DNA from: Desulfamplus sp.
GTDB taxonomy: Bacteria; Desulfobacterota; Desulfobacteria; Desulfobacterales; Desulfobacteraceae
Assembly (NCBI GenBank): GCA_015232935.1
Contig: JADFYT010000019.1
Location: 1 to 15,419, forward strand
Direction: 5' to 3'
DNA length: 15,419 nucleotides
Part shown: positions 1 through 6,445 of the stretch, piece after piece
How positions within the stretch are numbered: the stretch's first letter is position 1
Layout: each line of letters opens with the position of its first letter
Notes under the pieces: model-generated
What the model was told of the DNA's origin: nothing
The model's input: the letters and a program-made list of their open reading frames with translations, nothing else
Database searches by the model: none
Made by a program: the position numbers and the translations under genes

Positions 1-28
1 CGTGAGAACGCATTTTGCCGTTCATTTG

Positions 29-144
29 ATATGAAAGTCCCTTCTTTGATAATTTTTCAGACTTTCATGTTTTGCTGTGTCAGGTGGCCTGACATGTCTG
101 TTATCCGGAATGGCAAAATGCGGCATACGGCTAAAATGTTGCCA
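29..144 (+). promoter_or_regulatory. Structured leader upstream of the CBS-domain gene
   Basis: Three inverted repeats follow one another in the untranslated stretch before the CBS gene. The first pairs ATGAAAGTC (31-39) with GACTTTCAT (60-68), a perfect 9-bp stem with a 20-base loop. The second is TGTCAGG-TGG-CCTGACA (78-94), a 7-bp stem with a 3-base loop. The third pairs TGGCAAAAT (111-119) with ATGTTGCCA (136-144) with one mismatch. The ribosome binding site follows at 154-160. No T-run follows any hairpin, so none is a clear terminator. The stretch may be a structured 5' UTR, or the hairpins may be protein-binding dyads. I do not recognise a named riboswitch class. Confidence 0.4.
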
Positions 145-162
145 CGCCGGTTTAGGAGGATT

Positions 163-756
163 ATGCGAAACAACACACTGAAACAATGCACCATGGGTTT
201 TACTGATGATGATATTGTTGAGGCCATGAAAAATATTACCGGCTATCTGGATATTACCCCGTCAGATTTCAAGGAGATTTATCTGATCGCATCAAAACAT
301 GCTCTGGAGCGATTAAAAAACTCCATTAAAGCAGAAGATGTGATGACAACGACTGTAGTCACTGTAACTGAACAGACAACTCTTCTGGATGCGGCAAAAA
401 TAATGGCAAACAATAATATTTCTGGTCTTCCGGTCATGGATGATAAAAAAAATCTGTCAGGAATCATTTCTGAAAAGGATTTCTTGAGAAAAATGGTATA
501 TGGAGAGAACATCTCATTCATGAATATTATTGCCAAATGTCTGGAAGTGCGAGGCTGCATCGCAACTAATCTAAAACATCTTTGCGTAAAAGATATAATG
601 TCATCGCCTCCAGTAACTGTTGAGAAATCCCTATCTATTATGGATGTTGCAACTATTTTTGAATCATACAAGATCAACAGGGTTCCTGTTTTAGATAAAA
701 ATTCAAATCTTGCCGGAATCATAGCGAGATCAGATATAGTTACTGCCTTCTGCTGA
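163..756 (+). CDS. CBS-domain pair protein with a helical N-terminal domain
   Basis: A soluble protein of 197 residues. It has a helical N-terminal segment of about 50 residues (FTDDDIVEAM, ITPSDFKEIY) and two CBS domains, at about 57-112 and 142-195. Each starts with a V-x-D-I/V-M-type motif (EDVMTTTVVTV, KDIMSSPPVTV) and ends in a GIISEKD or GIIARSD motif. CBS pairs usually bind adenine nucleotides and regulate a partner. The start at 163 is chosen because AGGAGGA lies just before it, although the spacing is short (2-3 bases). An in-frame ATG at 31 lies inside a hairpin and has no such site. The HPP membrane gene follows after 29 bases. CBS domains are often fused or linked to HPP proteins, so it probably regulates that transporter. 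The ligand cannot be read from sequence. Confidence 0.85.
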   Translation: MRNNTLKQCTMGFTDDDIVEAMKNITGYLDITPSDFKEIYLIASKHALERLKNSIKAEDVMTTTVVTVTEQTTLLDAAKIMANNNISGLPVMDDKKNLSGIISEKDFLRKMVYGENISFMNIIAKCLEVRGCIATNLKHLCVKDIMSSPPVTVEKSLSIMDVATIFESYKINRVPVLDKNSNLAGIIARSDIVTAFC

Positions 757-785
757 TACTATTTTAAAGAGGGAAGTATAGCTTT

Positions 786-1325
786 ATGATTACATTTTTA
801 AACAAAATGAGAGGTGGAAAGCAGAGTCCTCCAGGGGTCAATCTGTCTGAGATTATCTGGTCATGGCTTGGAGCGTTTCTGGGAATTACCCCTGTGGCCT
901 TTTTGCATTACAATATTTTTTCAGGAGAAGATATTGTAATGATTATAGGCTCTTTTGGTGCTTCTGCCGTACTTGTCTACGGTGCGGTAAGAAGCCCGTT
1001 GGCACAGCCGAGAAATCTTGTAGGAGGACATCTTATTTCAGCGATTATTGGTGTCGCGTCATACAAAATATTTCCAGATCTTGTATGGCTTGCTTCATCC
1101 GTCTCTGTTGCAACAGCCATCGCGGCAATGCATGCGACAAAAACTCTTCATCCTCCTGGAGGAGCTACTGCACTTATTGCGGTCATTGGCGGAGATAAAA
1201 TTCACAACCTTGGCTTCTATTATGCTTTTGTGCCTGTTGGCTCAGGAGTAATGATTATGTTGACAGTCGCTCTTGTAGTCAATAATCTTGCAAAAAACAG
1301 AAGATATCCTGAATTCTGGTTTTAA
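786..1325 (+). CDS. HPP-family integral membrane protein
   Basis: A hydrophobic protein of 179 residues with about five or six predicted membrane segments (roughly 22-42, 48-68, 80-93, 98-116, 124-135 and 143-166). It carries the family signature LHPPGGATAL at 121-130, and the preceding segment ends in MHATKT. Some plant and cyanobacterial HPP proteins transport nitrite in plastids or the cell; the substrate here is unknown. An AGAGGG site sits about 12 bases before the start, which is long; a second ATG seven codons in is an alternative. It follows the CBS gene closely in one probable operon. Length and motif are normal for a stand-alone HPP domain. Family assignment is firm, substrate is not. 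Confidence 0.88.
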   Translation: MITFLNKMRGGKQSPPGVNLSEIIWSWLGAFLGITPVAFLHYNIFSGEDIVMIIGSFGASAVLVYGAVRSPLAQPRNLVGGHLISAIIGVASYKIFPDLVWLASSVSVATAIAAMHATKTLHPPGGATALIAVIGGDKIHNLGFYYAFVPVGSGVMIMLTVALVVNNLAKNRRYPEFWF

Positions 1326-1443
1326 AATCGGGATTTTTCCTTTACTGACCAGATTTTTTTGAATATGCTTCACAACTTCTTTTAGAACAGCTTCATTATA
1401 ACCATTATAAATTACAAGAGTACCAAATCCACGACCCTGTTCA

Positions 1444-1490
1444 GGCCACTTCAAATCATGAAAATAATGAATACATTTGCAAGGTAAAAA
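1444..1490 (+). repeat. Intergenic repeat element, copy 1 (divergent)
   Basis: This copy begins GGCCACTTCAAATCATGAAA and ends near CAAGGTAAAAA. It aligns with copies at 5316 and 6269 along about 40 bases, with roughly one gap against copy 3, and shares the downstream GGTAAAAA with copy 3 only. It lies in the 206-bp gap between the HPP gene and the diguanylate cyclase gene, about 40 bases before the latter. It has no coding potential that I can defend. It is the most diverged of the three. Confidence 0.5.
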
Positions 1491-1531
1491 GAAGAATAAC
1501 AATAATATATAAAAAACAGAAAGATTCTTTT

Positions 1532-2830
1532 ATGAAAGCGGATGATGAAGAGACGGATAAAATCTTTCGGACAGAAGAGATAGTATGGAGACCATTTGTT
1601 TTTAAAGTAAGTGTTGCTGTAATCTTGTTTTCATTAATGCTTTTTATACTGCTGTTTTTCAGGAACAGGCAGCTTATCGAAATTGAGCATAAAATAAGAG
1701 CACGTTCATATTATGACCATATCATTGTAACAAGAGGATGGGTTTCAGATTATGGAGGTGTTTATATCGAAAAAACTGAATCTGTCAAATCCAGTCCATA
1801 TCTGAAAAACCCTGATATTAAAGCCATAGATGGTAAAATATATACATTAAGAAATCCTTCATTAGTGACTATAGAAATATCTGAGCATGCTAAAGCCAAT
1901 AATCTTTTTTCATATCACATGACAAGCCTCAAGCCGATAAATCCTGATAACATACCTGATGAATTTGAAAAAAAATCTTTAAATCTGTTTGAAAAAGGTG
2001 AAAAAGAGATATGGCTTAAACAGAGAGAAAATGGAAAAACCTATTATAGATACATGGCTCCCGTGTTCAGGGAGAAATCCTGTTTAAACTGCCATGTAGA
2101 ACAAAAAGATAAACCGGAAGACATGATAATAGGGGGAATCAGTGTAAAATTTGACATTTCCGGAATTGAAAACAATCTGAAAACCCATAATCTGTTGATA
2201 CTTGTTTTAGGCGTTTTATCTACATTCTTTTTTTTAGGGATAATTTATTTTTTTACTTTAAGATTAATGAAACAGCTTTCAATATCTCAAAAACAGATTC
2301 AGGATATGGCTATTACTGATGAGCTGACGCAACTTTACAATAGACGATACTTCTACTCTAAATTGAGCGATGAATTTGAAAAGGCAAAAAGGTATAAAAG
2401 AGATATTAGCTGCATAATGATAGATATTGATTATTTCAAAAAAGTTAATGACGAGTATGGGCATCACGCAGGTGATACGGTGTTGCAAAAGGTCGCTCAT
2501 TCCATTAAATCGACATGCCGCGGCATAGACACTGTAGCAAGATATGGAGGAGAGGAGATAGTCATACTCTTGCCCGAGACAGATAACGCGAAATCGTTTC
2601 TGGTAGCTGAAAAAATCAGAAAAAAAATCGAAAATCAGGAAATATATTACAATAAAAGCAACAAAACAAGCGTTACAATAAGTTTGGGAGTGGCGGGTTT
2701 GAAAACAGATAACCTGCTATACACTGCTGATTCAAGCCAACTTGTAAAAAATGCGGATTCAGCTCTTTATCTTGCGAAAAAAAATGGCCGGAACAGAGTG
2801 GAAATTTACAACTGCTTTTCTGATCAATAA
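1532..2830 (+). CDS. Membrane diguanylate cyclase with a periplasmic c-type heme domain
   Basis: A 432-residue sensor that should make cyclic di-GMP from two GTP. Residues 23-43 and about 220-243 are membrane segments; the part between them should lie in the periplasm and resembles DUF3365/Tll0287-type heme sensors. It holds one c-type heme motif, CLNCH at 184-188. The C-terminal GGDEF domain (about 260-425) has the active-site motif as GGEEI (339-343), with the conserved TDELTQLYNRR start. An RxxD inhibitory site (RGID, 330-333) lies five residues before it, so product feedback is likely. The ribosome site is weak. The heme suggests a redox, oxygen or NO signal, but the ligand is inferred. 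No phosphodiesterase EAL or HD-GYP domain is seen in the window. Confidence 0.9.
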   Translation: MKADDEETDKIFRTEEIVWRPFVFKVSVAVILFSLMLFILLFFRNRQLIEIEHKIRARSYYDHIIVTRGWVSDYGGVYIEKTESVKSSPYLKNPDIKAIDGKIYTLRNPSLVTIEISEHAKANNLFSYHMTSLKPINPDNIPDEFEKKSLNLFEKGEKEIWLKQRENGKTYYRYMAPVFREKSCLNCHVEQKDKPEDMIIGGISVKFDISGIENNLKTHNLLILVLGVLSTFFFLGIIYFFTLRLMKQLSISQKQIQDMAITDELTQLYNRRYFYSKLSDEFEKAKRYKRDISCIMIDIDYFKKVNDEYGHHAGDTVLQKVAHSIKSTCRGIDTVARYGGEEIVILLPETDNAKSFLVAEKIRKKIENQEIYYNKSNKTSVTISLGVAGLKTDNLLYTADSSQLVKNADSALYLAKKNGRNRVEIYNCFSDQ

Positions 2831-2841
2831 CTTTGTGTAAC

Positions 2842-2873
2842 ATGGCTCAATAGCGATATGACTCAATATCAAA
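2842..2873 (+). repeat. Imperfect 16-bp tandem repeat before the hemerythrin gene
   Basis: Two adjacent 16-base units, ATGGCTCAATAGCGAT (2842-2857) and ATGACTCAATATCAAA (2858-2873), match at 12 of 16 positions. They lie 25 bases before the hemerythrin start. The spacing of 16 is not a whole number of helical turns, so a paired operator is only a weak possibility. Confidence 0.35.
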
Positions 2874-2897
2874 AAAACAGACAGACGAGGTCAGGCG

Positions 2898-3458
2898 ATG
2901 AATGTAATACACATATTAAAAACCGAACATCAGTTGATTCTAAAAGTTTTGGCTCTTCTATCCATTGCCAGAAAAGAGCTGGAGAGCGGCAGGATGGTCT
3001 CAACACAGTTTTTTGAAAAGGCGATGGTTTTTTGTTCCGAGTTTGCAGACAGATTTCACCATTTCAAAGAGGAATTTCTTCTGTTTGGCCTGTTGTCGCA
3101 CAAAAAAGATGGAGAGCTTGATTCGGCAATGGGTGCACTCCGGTATCAGCATGAACGTTGCACGCAATGCATATCCAGCATACGCGAGGTACTGCAAGGA
3201 TATGAGAATATGGATGAGATGGCCATAACTCTTATGCTTGAAAATCTTTCTGTTTATGTATCGCTATTGAGTCGTCATATTTATCAGGAGGATTATATTT
3301 TTTTCCCCATGGTGGAAAAATCAGTTTCTTCTGATGAGAGCTTCTCTTTAAACGAACAGTTTGCAAATGAAGAGCTACGATCCGGAAAAAAAGGGTCTAT
3401 TTTTGAAAAGAGCAGGCTGCTTGCTGATGAATTGGGGAAAATACTCAATATCAGGTAA
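2898..3458 (+). CDS. Hemerythrin-like protein
   Basis: A soluble helical protein of 186 residues. It has the spaced His/acidic ligands expected of a di-iron hemerythrin domain: H11 in TEHQ, H54-H55 with E58-E59 (HHFKEE), H85 in YQHERC, and H127 with E131-D132 (HIYQED). The family binds oxygen or NO at a non-heme di-iron centre, or handles iron in nitrosative stress. The C-terminal tail (about 145-186) is charged and extends past the core fold. A GAGG site lies just upstream. The kinase gene starts 6 bases after its stop, so the two are probably translated together. Whether it senses, stores or delivers gas ligands is not shown. Confidence 0.87.
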   Translation: MNVIHILKTEHQLILKVLALLSIARKELESGRMVSTQFFEKAMVFCSEFADRFHHFKEEFLLFGLLSHKKDGELDSAMGALRYQHERCTQCISSIREVLQGYENMDEMAITLMLENLSVYVSLLSRHIYQEDYIFFPMVEKSVSSDESFSLNEQFANEELRSGKKGSIFEKSRLLADELGKILNIR

Positions 3459-3464
3459 AAGATC

Positions 3465-5138
3465 ATGGTCAAAAAAAGAAAAAATTGCTGGGAGTACATG
3501 AAATGCGGCCGGGAACCTGGTGGGGTAAATGTAACTCAAATGGGTATCTGTCCCGCTTCTGTTGCCCAATCCTGCGATGGTATAAATTCTGGTATCTGTG
3601 GTGGAAGATTCTGCTGGGCTGTTGCGGGCACCATGTGTAATGGAAAGGTTCAAGGAACATTTGCCGAAAAAAGAAAATCCTGTTCCCAGTGCACTTTTTA
3701 CAGACAGGTAAGAGCAGAAGAAGGAAGCCTGAATATAAGGACAAAATTTTTACGGTTTGTTCAACCCGGCTCGCAAACATCGTTGCTTAACAACCTTGTG
3801 CTTGAAAAGACAAGGCAGGGAGATCGATTTATTGTTCAAGGTAACATTGTAGATAAAGCATATGTAATCCAGCAGGGTTCTTGTATCGAGCTTGTTGAAA
3901 AAAAAGGGGAGATCCATCCTGTAGGCCACAGGGGAGAGGGCGATATCGTGGGAATGATATCGCTTTTGACAGGTGAACCTATGGGATTTCATGTAGAGGC
4001 TGAAACTGATATGGATCTCTGGGCGATAACCAAGGAGAATTTTGAAACCATTCCAGGTCAGGATCCCGATCTTTTTGCCTTTTTAACGGAACTTGTGGCA
4101 GACAGATTTGACCGCAAAGGCCCTATTGCGGAAAGAACTGTTGGAAAATATCTGATAACAGATATTCTTGGCCGGGGAGGATACAGCATTGTATATAAAG
4201 GGCTGCATACTGAACTTGAGATGCCGGTTGCGATCAAGATGATGCGTCATCATTTTTCCATGCGTTCTGACTTCATGAGCATGTTCCAGAATGAAGCAAA
4301 AATAATTGCTGGATTGAATCATCAAAACATAGTTAAGGTTTTTGACATTGAGTCCAGATTCAAGACTGTATTTATTATCTACGAATTTCTTCAAGGCGAA
4401 TCATTAAGCGACATGATTGCCAGATTAAAAGCTATTCCTGTTCTTCTTGCGTTCAAATATCTAAGACAAATGGTATCTGCAATGGCATATGCCGGTGACA
4501 AAGGGCTTATTCACAGAGATATAAACCCTTCAAATGTAATAATATTGTATAATGATCAAATCAAGTTAATTGATTTTGGACTTGCCTGCCTCTCTGGTAC
4601 TGATGATTTTCAGATTGGCGGAAATTTCAACTACCTTGCCCCTGAACAGTTTGATGGAGAGCCGGCCGATTTTAGAAGTGATATTTTTTCTCTTGGCATA
4701 ACTGCCTTTCAGATGCTGACAGGCCATCTTCCCTTTTCAACACAAAGTCCTGCAAGGTTAATGCAGATGATAAGCTCTTCTCCCGTACCTGATCCAGGTA
4801 CAATAGTTAAAAACCTTCCTGAAAAACTTCGTTATTTTATTGTAAATGCCTGCAAAAAAGATCCAGCTCAAAGATTTCAGACGCCTGCTCAGGTACTTAA
4901 ATGGCTTGACGCGGAGACAACAGAAGAAAAAATTGTACGCTCCGGGTATGGAGATTTTTGTGCAAAACAAATTCCTGCTCCTGCTAAAAAAGATCCGATA
5001 CTCGGGTTGAATGATAAAAACAGACAGACAATTACTTTTGAGATTGTTCCAGGCAAGGAGAAGGAATTTTCAGAACTGCTGGATGAGTTTGAAAAAAGTA
5101 TAAAACAACTTGGCGGAAGTATTTTTGTGAAAAGCTGA
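3465..5138 (+). CDS. Two-CW / cyclic-nucleotide-binding / Ser-Thr protein kinase fusion
   Basis: A 557-residue soluble signalling protein in three parts. Residues 1-87 form a Cys-rich two-CW domain with nine cysteines (C8, C14, C29, C37, C45, C50, C58, C73, C76) and the paired motifs NCWEY and FCWAV; a metal or Fe-S site is plausible. Residues about 105-210 form a cNMP-binding-like domain (GDRFIVQGNIVDKAYVIQQG, then GEGDIVGMISLLTG). Residues 228-482 are a Hanks-type kinase: Gly-rich loop GRGGYSIV (236-243), lysine K258 in VAIK, E277, HRD at 350-352, N357, DFG at 370-372, APE at 392-394. The residue after HRDI is N, not the usual K. A 40-residue tail (517-557) is unassigned. It follows the hemerythrin gene by 6 bases and has only a weak AGG ribosome site, suggesting coupling. 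The PP2C gene downstream is the likely opposing phosphatase. Confidence 0.9.
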   Translation: MVKKRKNCWEYMKCGREPGGVNVTQMGICPASVAQSCDGINSGICGGRFCWAVAGTMCNGKVQGTFAEKRKSCSQCTFYRQVRAEEGSLNIRTKFLRFVQPGSQTSLLNNLVLEKTRQGDRFIVQGNIVDKAYVIQQGSCIELVEKKGEIHPVGHRGEGDIVGMISLLTGEPMGFHVEAETDMDLWAITKENFETIPGQDPDLFAFLTELVADRFDRKGPIAERTVGKYLITDILGRGGYSIVYKGLHTELEMPVAIKMMRHHFSMRSDFMSMFQNEAKIIAGLNHQNIVKVFDIESRFKTVFIIYEFLQGESLSDMIARLKAIPVLLAFKYLRQMVSAMAYAGDKGLIHRDINPSNVIILYNDQIKLIDFGLACLSGTDDFQIGGNFNYLAPEQFDGEPADFRSDIFSLGITAFQMLTGHLPFSTQSPARLMQMISSSPVPDPGTIVKNLPEKLRYFIVNACKKDPAQRFQTPAQVLKWLDAETTEEKIVRSGYGDFCAKQIPAPAKKDPILGLNDKNRQTITFEIVPGKEKEFSELLDEFEKSIKQLGGSIFVKS

Positions 5139-5227
5139 GTATTGCATTTTCATAACCTGATTTTAGGGTTGCCCGTTTTTCACAAGTGCCTGTTTTCAAA
5201 CAGTTCAAATAGACTCAACCATAATTT

Positions 5228-5255
5228 TTGACCTTGACGATGCAGTACGCATAAT
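5228..5255 (+). promoter_or_regulatory. Probable sigma-70-type promoter for the PP2C gene
   Basis: A TTGACC hexamer (5228-5233) and a CATAAT hexamer (5250-5255) are separated by 16 bases. They match the consensus well (five of six at each). Transcription should start near 5262, about 90 bases before the PP2C start. The two dyads described at 5237-5278 overlap the spacer and the start point, suggesting repression. This is a prediction from hexamers only. Confidence 0.5.
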
Positions 5256-5278
5256 TAACGATGCGGTACGCATATTTA
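5237..5278 (+). promoter_or_regulatory. Two tandem 21-bp operator-like units upstream of PP2C
   Basis: Two 21-base direct copies (5237-5257 and 5258-5278) differ at two positions. Each carries a dyad: ATGCAGTACGCAT at 5240-5252 and ATGCGGTACGCAT at 5261-5273. In the second copy ATGCG and CGCAT are a perfect inverted repeat around GTA. The first copy falls between the promoter hexamers and the second over the predicted start point. A spacing of 21 bases is two helical turns, so a dimeric repressor could bind both on one face. I cannot name the regulator. Confidence 0.5.
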
Positions 5279-5299
5279 TTGAACTAACACGGTTAAACC

Positions 5300-5354
5300 T
5301 TCATGGCCATTTTGTGGCCACCTCAAATCATAAAAACAGGAATGTATTTTCATG
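5300..5354 (+). repeat. Intergenic repeat element, copy 2
   Basis: This 55-base copy runs from TTCATGGCCATTTTGTGGCC through ACCTCAAATCAT to TATTTTCATG. It matches copy 3 (6253-6307) at about 44 of 55 positions without gaps, with the strongest part from GGCCACCTC onward (33 of 39). Its last three bases are the ATG of the PP2C gene, so it supplies that gene's translation start region. It holds a short hairpin, GGCCA-TTTTG-TGGCC, that copy 3 lacks. Confidence 0.6.
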
Positions 5355-6131
5355 TTCAATATCGAGTCCCAACAATTGAGCCTGTGGAGAAAGAGGCATG
5401 AGACCTTTCTCAATGATCAAGTCTCTATTGCTGCCAAAACAGATATAGGCTTCAAAAGAAAAACAAACCAGGACAGGTATTTGATTCATATTCTTTCCGA
5501 TAGTACCATGCTTATGGCTGTTGCAGACGGGCTTGGCGGCGAACCAGGGGGCGAAACAGCCTCTGGGTACGTAATAGAATCTCTAAAGAGTCTTGAAACA
5601 ATCAATAACAGAGAAAATCGTTCTCTTGTCTCTTTTTTTAAGAAAATGGATAAAGATCTGTCTGATATGGCTAAACAGAGCGTAACTCTGGACGGAATGG
5701 CAACCACACTTGTCGCTGTAGCAATAAAAGACAATGTGGCCAATTGGGTTCATTCCGGAGATAGCCGGCTTTATCATTTAAGAGGTAGCCGACTGACACA
5801 GATAACGCATGATCAGACACTTTCACGTTTCTTGATCGATGAGGGAGAGATTACAAGACAAGAGGCATTGTCTCATTATTCAAACCAGGTGCTTGACCAA
5901 TGTATAGGCTGCCGGGATTTAACTCCTGAAAGCGGATCAATAAGACTTCAGGCACAAGATAGAATCATTTTGGTTTCTGACGGACTCTACCGCTATGTCA
6001 GCGATGAAAAGATCTGTTTGACATGCAAGAGCAATACAGGCTCTGAAATAATGGCTGAAAAACTTGTCAATATGGTACTGGATGCAGGCGGTAAAGATAA
6101 TGTAACAGTGCTGATAGCCATCTTTGCGTAA
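5352..6131 (+). CDS. PP2C-family Ser/Thr protein phosphatase
   Basis: A 259-residue soluble metal-dependent phosphatase. All core motifs are present: TNQDRYL with D41, VADGLGGEPGGETAS with D59-G60, GMATTL at 115-120, SGDSRLYHL with D137, SDGL with D210-G211, and GKDNVT with D249-N250. These acidic residues bind the metal pair. It should remove phosphate from Ser/Thr and most likely reverses the kinase encoded 213 bases upstream. The start at 5352 leaves about 22 residues ahead of the usual N-terminal motif; AGGA lies nine bases before it. The gene has its own promoter-like element with two dyads, so its level may be set apart from the kinase. Family assignment is firm; the substrate is inferred. 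Confidence 0.92.
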   Translation: MFNIESQQLSLWRKRHETFLNDQVSIAAKTDIGFKRKTNQDRYLIHILSDSTMLMAVADGLGGEPGGETASGYVIESLKSLETINNRENRSLVSFFKKMDKDLSDMAKQSVTLDGMATTLVAVAIKDNVANWVHSGDSRLYHLRGSRLTQITHDQTLSRFLIDEGEITRQEALSHYSNQVLDQCIGCRDLTPESGSIRLQAQDRIILVSDGLYRYVSDEKICLTCKSNTGSEIMAEKLVNMVLDAGGKDNVTVLIAIFA

Positions 6132-6177
6132 CAGTTAAACTTGCTAAGGCTATTTGCGGAAAATATTTTACCATAAA

Positions 6178-6197
6178 ATGCACGGATTCAAGTGCAT
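6178..6197 (+). terminator. Weak hairpin after the PP2C gene
   Basis: ATGCAC (6178-6183) and GTGCAT (6192-6197) pair around an 8-base loop, 46 bases after the PP2C stop. There is no T-run after it, so it is at best a weak or Rho-assisted terminator. Confidence 0.25.
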
Positions 6198-6252
6198 CAG
6201 AGCATATATGGATTTTAAAACGGGAATGTTGGTTCGGACTCATTCCTGAATA

Positions 6253-6307
6253 TTCATGGTTGTTGCGTGGCCACCTCGAATCATCAAAATAAAAATGCAT
6301 TTTCATG
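6253..6307 (+). repeat. Intergenic repeat element, copy 3
   Basis: This copy runs from TTCATGGTTGTTGCGTGGCC through ACCTCGAATCAT to GCATTTTCATG. It shares about 44 of 55 positions with copy 2, and the GGTAAAAA that follows is shared with copy 1. It lies in the 314-bp gap before the HD-domain gene and ends about 30 bases before the FNR-type box. The remainder of that gap holds a weak hairpin near 6178 and the promoter described next. Confidence 0.6.
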
Positions 6308-6323
6308 GTAAAAAAAATATTTA

Positions 6324-6378
6324 TTGATCCTGTTTATTGATCCATATCAAGGTTTTTCTTTTCAACATGCCTTATATT
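6324..6378 (+). promoter_or_regulatory. FNR/CRP-type activator box with a -10 hexamer
   Basis: TTGAT-CCAT-ATCAA at 6337-6350 is a perfect match to the FNR-family consensus TTGATN4ATCAA. A second half-site TTGATCC lies 13 bases upstream (6324-6330). TATATT at 6373-6378 fits a -10 hexamer. If it is placed at -12 to -7, transcription starts at 6385 and the box centre (6343.5) falls at exactly -41.5, the standard class II activator position. The HD-domain gene starts about 60 bases later at 6446. Control by oxygen, NO or redox state through an FNR, DNR or related regulator is therefore likely. Confidence 0.7.
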
Positions 6379-6445
6379 GTATTCCACAAGGCAACAGAGA
6401 CTACTTCAAAGACTTTCACATAAAAAAACATACAAGGAGGTTAAT

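Noticed and set aside
78..94. TGTCAGGTGGCCTGACA as a reverse copy of the intergenic repeat
   Set aside because: Only AGGTGGCC is shared with the reverse complement of the repeat; the rest does not align.
31..162. In-frame ATG at 31 as start of the CBS gene
   Set aside because: It lies within a 9-bp inverted repeat, has no ribosome site, and the 44 added residues do not fit the family, whereas 163 has AGGAGGA just upstream.
279..722. Open frame on the - strand of 147 codons within the CBS gene
   Set aside because: It is a frame shadow of the CBS gene and has no ribosome site or recognisable domain. The same holds for the other antisense and shifted frames in this window, including 3375-3780, 7575-7883 and 14967-15413.
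1324..1340. AAAATCGGGATTTTT after the HPP gene as a terminator
   Set aside because: The stem is short and AT-only at its base; it is too weak to call.
1242..1502. Open frame of 86 codons on the - strand across the gap after HPP
   Set aside because: Its 3' part overlaps the HPP gene and its 5' part the repeat copy 1; there is no ribosome site and no known domain, so I do not call it.
5190..5203. CTGTTTTCAAACAG as a terminator for the kinase gene
   Set aside because: The loop would be only two bases and no T-run follows, so it is not a credible terminator.
6377..6445. ATG at 6377 as start of the HD-domain gene
   Set aside because: It overlaps the predicted -10 hexamer and lies upstream of the predicted transcription start; 6446 has a perfect AGGAGG.
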